In this document: positions 61,827-64,000 of the stretch, one piece after another
How the letters are laid out: the number at the start of each line of letters is the position of its first letter
Numbering within the stretch: position 1 is the stretch's first letter
Assembly (NCBI GenBank): GCA_947164865.1
Contig: CAMUYA010000008.1
Coordinates: 39,240-103,239, forward strand
Length of the DNA stretch: 64,000 nt
Direction: 5' to 3'
Origin: an uncultured Lachnospiraceae bacterium
GTDB taxonomy: Bacteria; Bacillota; Clostridia; Lachnospirales; Lachnospiraceae
The notes under the pieces: model-generated
What the model saw: the letters and a program-made list of their open reading frames with translations, nothing else
Told to the model about the DNA's origin: nothing
Database searches by the model: none
Position numbers and translations under genes: made by a program

Positions 61827-63102
61827 GGTTTTCTCCTGCAAAAGTGGTAAATTCAGTGGTAAATTCAAAATTTGTACCACCCGGTATTCCCGCGGTTTCG
61901 GAGGTTATTTTTGAGATTTTTACCATCTCCGCCTGGGCATCATCAATACTGACATGAGTATATGTATTGAGCGTGACGGATATATCCGCGTGGCCCATGA
62001 TATACTGCAATGTCTTGGGATTCATCCCCGACTTTGCCATATTGGAGCAAAACGTATGCCTGCAGACATGTGGCGTGATCGTCGGAAGCTGGATCTTATA
62101 GATACTGTTATACTTCTCTACTGCAAACTGAAAATACTTTTCCCAATGTAATGCAACCCTGGGCATTTCATTCTTATCAAGAAAGAGGAAGCCGCTATAA
62201 CCATCTATCATCGGCTCGACCTTAACATGCTTCCTGTTCCTGATGACCCGTCTGAAGCATTCTGCAACTTCTTCCGTCATTGGCACAAAGCGTTTTCCGC
62301 TCTCCGTCTTAGGCTTTTCTATGATGTATTTCATCCCGCTTGTCCTCTGAAGCTGGTGATCGACCTTGATCCTCATGGTATCAAAATCAATATCCGAGAC
62401 TGTAAGACCACAGAACTCCGAAATCCTGAGTCCTGTATTGAACAGAATGAAGAAAGCATCATAATACCTGCAATAGTGTCTGTCTTCCCTTATGAAATTT
62501 AAAAAGTCTCTTTCCTGCTTCCTTGTAATCGCTTCACGCTTTACACTATCGTTTACGACCACAGTAGCCAGTTCAAAACCAAACGGATTCTTTCGGATAA
62601 GATCGTCAGCTTCTGCCATCCCAAAGGCCTGTCTCAGCACTCCTCTTATCGTATGGATCGTGCTGTAGCCCTTTTTATCAACCTGCTGAAGCTTGATCAG
62701 CCAGGCCTTTGCATCGGAAACCTTGACACGGTCAATGCGTTCTTTGCCGAAAGAGTCTTTCTTTAAGAGATTGATCACCGTCTTGTATCCTGCAAGCGTA
62801 CTGTGTCTCACGCCAATTCTTAACGAAATATACTTTTCGCATAAAGAAAGGACGGTATAGTCTCCGCCTTTAGGCACTATCGCATCATCGAGATCCTGCC
62901 TTATCTTTTTCTCTTTTTCCCTGAGCGAGAGATCTTTTCTCTTTCCCTTCGGAAGCGGATCATTCTGATCCAGCCTCCAGCTGTATACATCGTGCTCCTC
63001 GCCGTTTCTATCCGTATATTTGTAACGATATCTTCCGTCCGGTCTTTGACTCTCTCCCATGTTAAGAATACGATTCTTGTTATCTCGTCTTTTCTCACTC
63101 AT
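61804..63102 (-). CDS. Tyrosine recombinase (integrase, Tn916/phage type)
   Basis: 432 residues: N-terminal arm-DNA-binding part (about 1-60, GRYRYKYTDRNGEEHDVYSW), core-binding SAM-like domain (about 70-165) and catalytic domain with Arg in TGLRISEFCGL, Lys in the following hairpin (EKPKTESGKRF), HVCRHTF, and GHADISVTLNTYTH with the Tyr nucleophile. It excises and inserts the element. GAAGGAGG six bases before ATG at 63102 decides the start over an upstream codon. A perfect 12-bp tandem repeat lies in its last codons (61844-61867). Confidence 0.95.
   Translation of the reverse strand: MSEKRRDNKNRILNMGESQRPDGRYRYKYTDRNGEEHDVYSWRLDQNDPLPKGKRKDLSLREKEKKIRQDLDDAIVPKGGDYTVLSLCEKYISLRIGVRHSTLAGYKTVINLLKKDSFGKERIDRVKVSDAKAWLIKLQQVDKKGYSTIHTIRGVLRQAFGMAEADDLIRKNPFGFELATVVVNDSVKREAITRKQERDFLNFIREDRHYCRYYDAFFILFNTGLRISEFCGLTVSDIDFDTMRIKVDHQLQRTSGMKYIIEKPKTESGKRFVPMTEEVAECFRRVIRNRKHVKVEPMIDGYSGFLFLDKNEMPRVALHWEKYFQFAVEKYNSIYKIQLPTITPHVCRHTFCSNMAKSGMNPKTLQYIMGHADISVTLNTYTHVSIDDAQAEMVKISKITSETAGIPGGTNFEFTTEFTTFAGENLRKNEKI
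61844..61867. repeat. 12-bp perfect tandem repeat inside the integrase gene
   Basis: GTGGTAAATTCA is repeated twice without a spacer. It encodes TEFTTEFT in the C-terminal tail of the integrase and may double as a recombinase arm site. Confidence 0.6.
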
Positions 63103-63199
63103 GTTTATCCTCCTTCCAAAAAGGAAGAGAGCCGGATTCATGGATTCATTTTACCATAAAGCCAGCTCTACTTCTACTCATTATCCGCTCTGATATTCC

Positions 63200-63430
63200 T
63201 TACAAAGTGGTAGCTTTTTCAAGGAATTTTTCAAACATCGGTCTTTTTATCAGCACCCTGTTTCCATTAAGGATAGCAAAATCAGAATCAGGATATCTCT
63301 CTACCAGATCCCGAAGTTTTGATTCTCCGATGTGGTAATACTCTGCGGCTTCGGTAATCGTAAGTGTGTACCTTCTCCAGGCCGGGACATTTTCAACTTC
63401 TACTACTTGCCTTTCACTATACTCTTCCAC
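63200..63430 (-). CDS. Excisionase-like helix-turn-helix protein (Tn916 Xis type)
   Basis: 76 residues. LTITEAAEYYHIGESKLRDLVERYP and FAILNGNRVLIKRPMFEKFLE are the marks of the MerR-like excisionase family found beside Tn916-type integrases. It bends DNA to favour excision. GTG at 63430 has AAGGGGGG eight bases upstream; GTG at 63439 is closer to that site. It overlaps the end of the upstream gene by 14 bp and precedes the integrase by about 100 bp. Confidence 0.88.
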   Translation of the reverse strand: MEEYSERQVVEVENVPAWRRYTLTITEAAEYYHIGESKLRDLVERYPDSDFAILNGNRVLIKRPMFEKFLEKATTL

Positions 63431-63785
63431 TGTTATCACCCCCCTTTATTTCCGCCTTTTCCTGCAATTGTTCCTCTGTTGATATAATCTTTGACCTACC
63501 TAGGCGAAAGAGAATCTCGGCGTTATAAAGAAACTCTTTTGCAGCTTCTGTATCAAGACTAAAAAGTTCTTTATCGCGGTCATATTTTAATATACCGGAA
63601 TACTCTTTACTTAAAGTTTTTACCCATCCCCTTGCTGTCGATTCAGGCTTATTCGAATATTCCATCAACCGCCATTTAAGTTTTTCCGGCTCCATTTCCT
63701 CTATCCCAATGCAGTTATAAGCTTCAAAATAGGTTGCCAGATGTTTTAAAACCTTGATAAACTCTTCTTTTCCATACTTTTTCAT
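63417..63785 (-). CDS. Small protein of the integrative element, unknown function
   Basis: 122 residues, largely helical, no membrane segment. FIKVLKHLATYFEAYNCIGIEEM and ESTARGWVKTLSKEYSGILKYD suggest a small winged-helix or helical regulator, but I do not recognise a family. GGGAG lies ten bases before ATG. Its end overlaps the excisionase-like gene, so the order small protein - xis - int forms one unit. Confidence 0.65.
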   Translation of the reverse strand: MKKYGKEEFIKVLKHLATYFEAYNCIGIEEMEPEKLKWRLMEYSNKPESTARGWVKTLSKEYSGILKYDRDKELFSLDTEAAKEFLYNAEILFRLGRSKIISTEEQLQEKAEIKGGDNSGRV

Positions 63786-63920
63786 ATACTGATCACTCCC
63801 TTCATAGAAAAAAATATGCTTGTTGCCTTTCGTTATCTATGTGGGACATGGTTTTACCTAATCCGAAAAAATGGAGCAGAAAAAATTGAAATATTATTTA
63901 CGTTCAGGGTTGTATTCTAT

Positions 63921-63999
63921 GATTTACACCCCTGTAAATCTCTGCAATAAAAATATAGGCTTTGCCTATTCAACTCCCCTGCCCCTCAATCTTGAGGGG
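63921..63999. repeat. Three perfect inverted repeats at the right edge of the window
   Basis: GATTTACA-CCCC-TGTAAATC (63921-63940), ATAGGC-TTT-GCCTAT (63955-63969) and CCCCTCAA-TC-TTGAGGGG (63982-63999) follow one another within 80 bp, upstream of the small protein - xis - int unit. They may be operators or RNA hairpins. The rest of 63786-63920 shows nothing definite. Confidence 0.6.
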
Positions 64000-64000
64000 T

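Overview
The window looks like chromosomal DNA of an anaerobic Firmicute, most likely a Lachnospiraceae (Butyrivibrio-like or a related gut or rumen genus). Pointers are the typical AGGAGG-type ribosome sites, a moderate G+C content, the rpmE / DUF1385 / prmC / prfA / rho neighbourhood, a DUF5721-type protein, a DUF5648-type surface protein, a lipoprotein GH5 cellulase and a CE2-type acetyl esterase. Genus assignment is inference. No rRNA, tRNA or CRISPR array was found. Genes are dense and almost all on the minus strand; only four convincing genes lie on the plus strand (2965, 26183, 27989 and 40913).

Layout. 0.1-4.1 kb: a secreted repeat protein, a small helix-turn-helix protein, a membrane MORN-type protein and a divergent, degenerate Ser/Thr kinase. 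4.1-9.5 kb: a MacAB-like efflux operon (ATPase, adaptor, two permeases) behind a candidate promoter with 11-bp-spaced direct repeats. 9.5-13.8 kb: a membrane PAS-GGDEF cyclase and a threonyl-tRNA synthetase without TGS domain. 13.9-18.5 kb: a GH3 beta-N-acetylhexosaminidase directly downstream of a TIR / transmembrane / heptad / beta-propeller protein. 18.5-26 kb: DHH phosphoesterase, CarD regulator, then translation and transcription housekeeping genes (prfA, prmC, DUF1385, rpmE, rho). 26-29 kb: LytTR regulator, DegV, DUF5721, RidA.

29-40.9 kb: a long co-directional run read from right to left: GNAT, argJ, argB, argD, solute-binding protein, ComEA lipoprotein, response regulator, histidine kinase, GerMN lipoprotein, holA, trpS. 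argG is divergent from it with candidate ARG boxes between. 42.2-44.4 kb: GH13 glycosidase, a small partner protein and a 400-bp intergenic region with a cluster of DnaA boxes. 44.4-59.6 kb: another long run that begins with argC (own promoter and candidate ARG box) and continues with an RsbW/RsbV/RsbU-type partner-switching module, a CE2 esterase, a MraY-like transferase, greA, a CPBP protease, a GH5 cellulase, two paralogous polytopic membrane proteins and a nuclease-helicase fusion. 59.8-61.7 kb: nadE, nadD and a low-molecular-weight phosphatase. 61.8-64 kb: integrase, excisionase-like protein and an unknown small protein form the edge of an integrative element that leaves the window on the right; three perfect inverted repeats lie at that edge.

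The arginine pathway is split over two distant operons (argJBD/argG and argC). The best candidates for an undescribed system are the TIR-propeller plus GH3 pair, the kinase/HTH/MORN locus, and the argC-led partner-switch/cell-wall operon.
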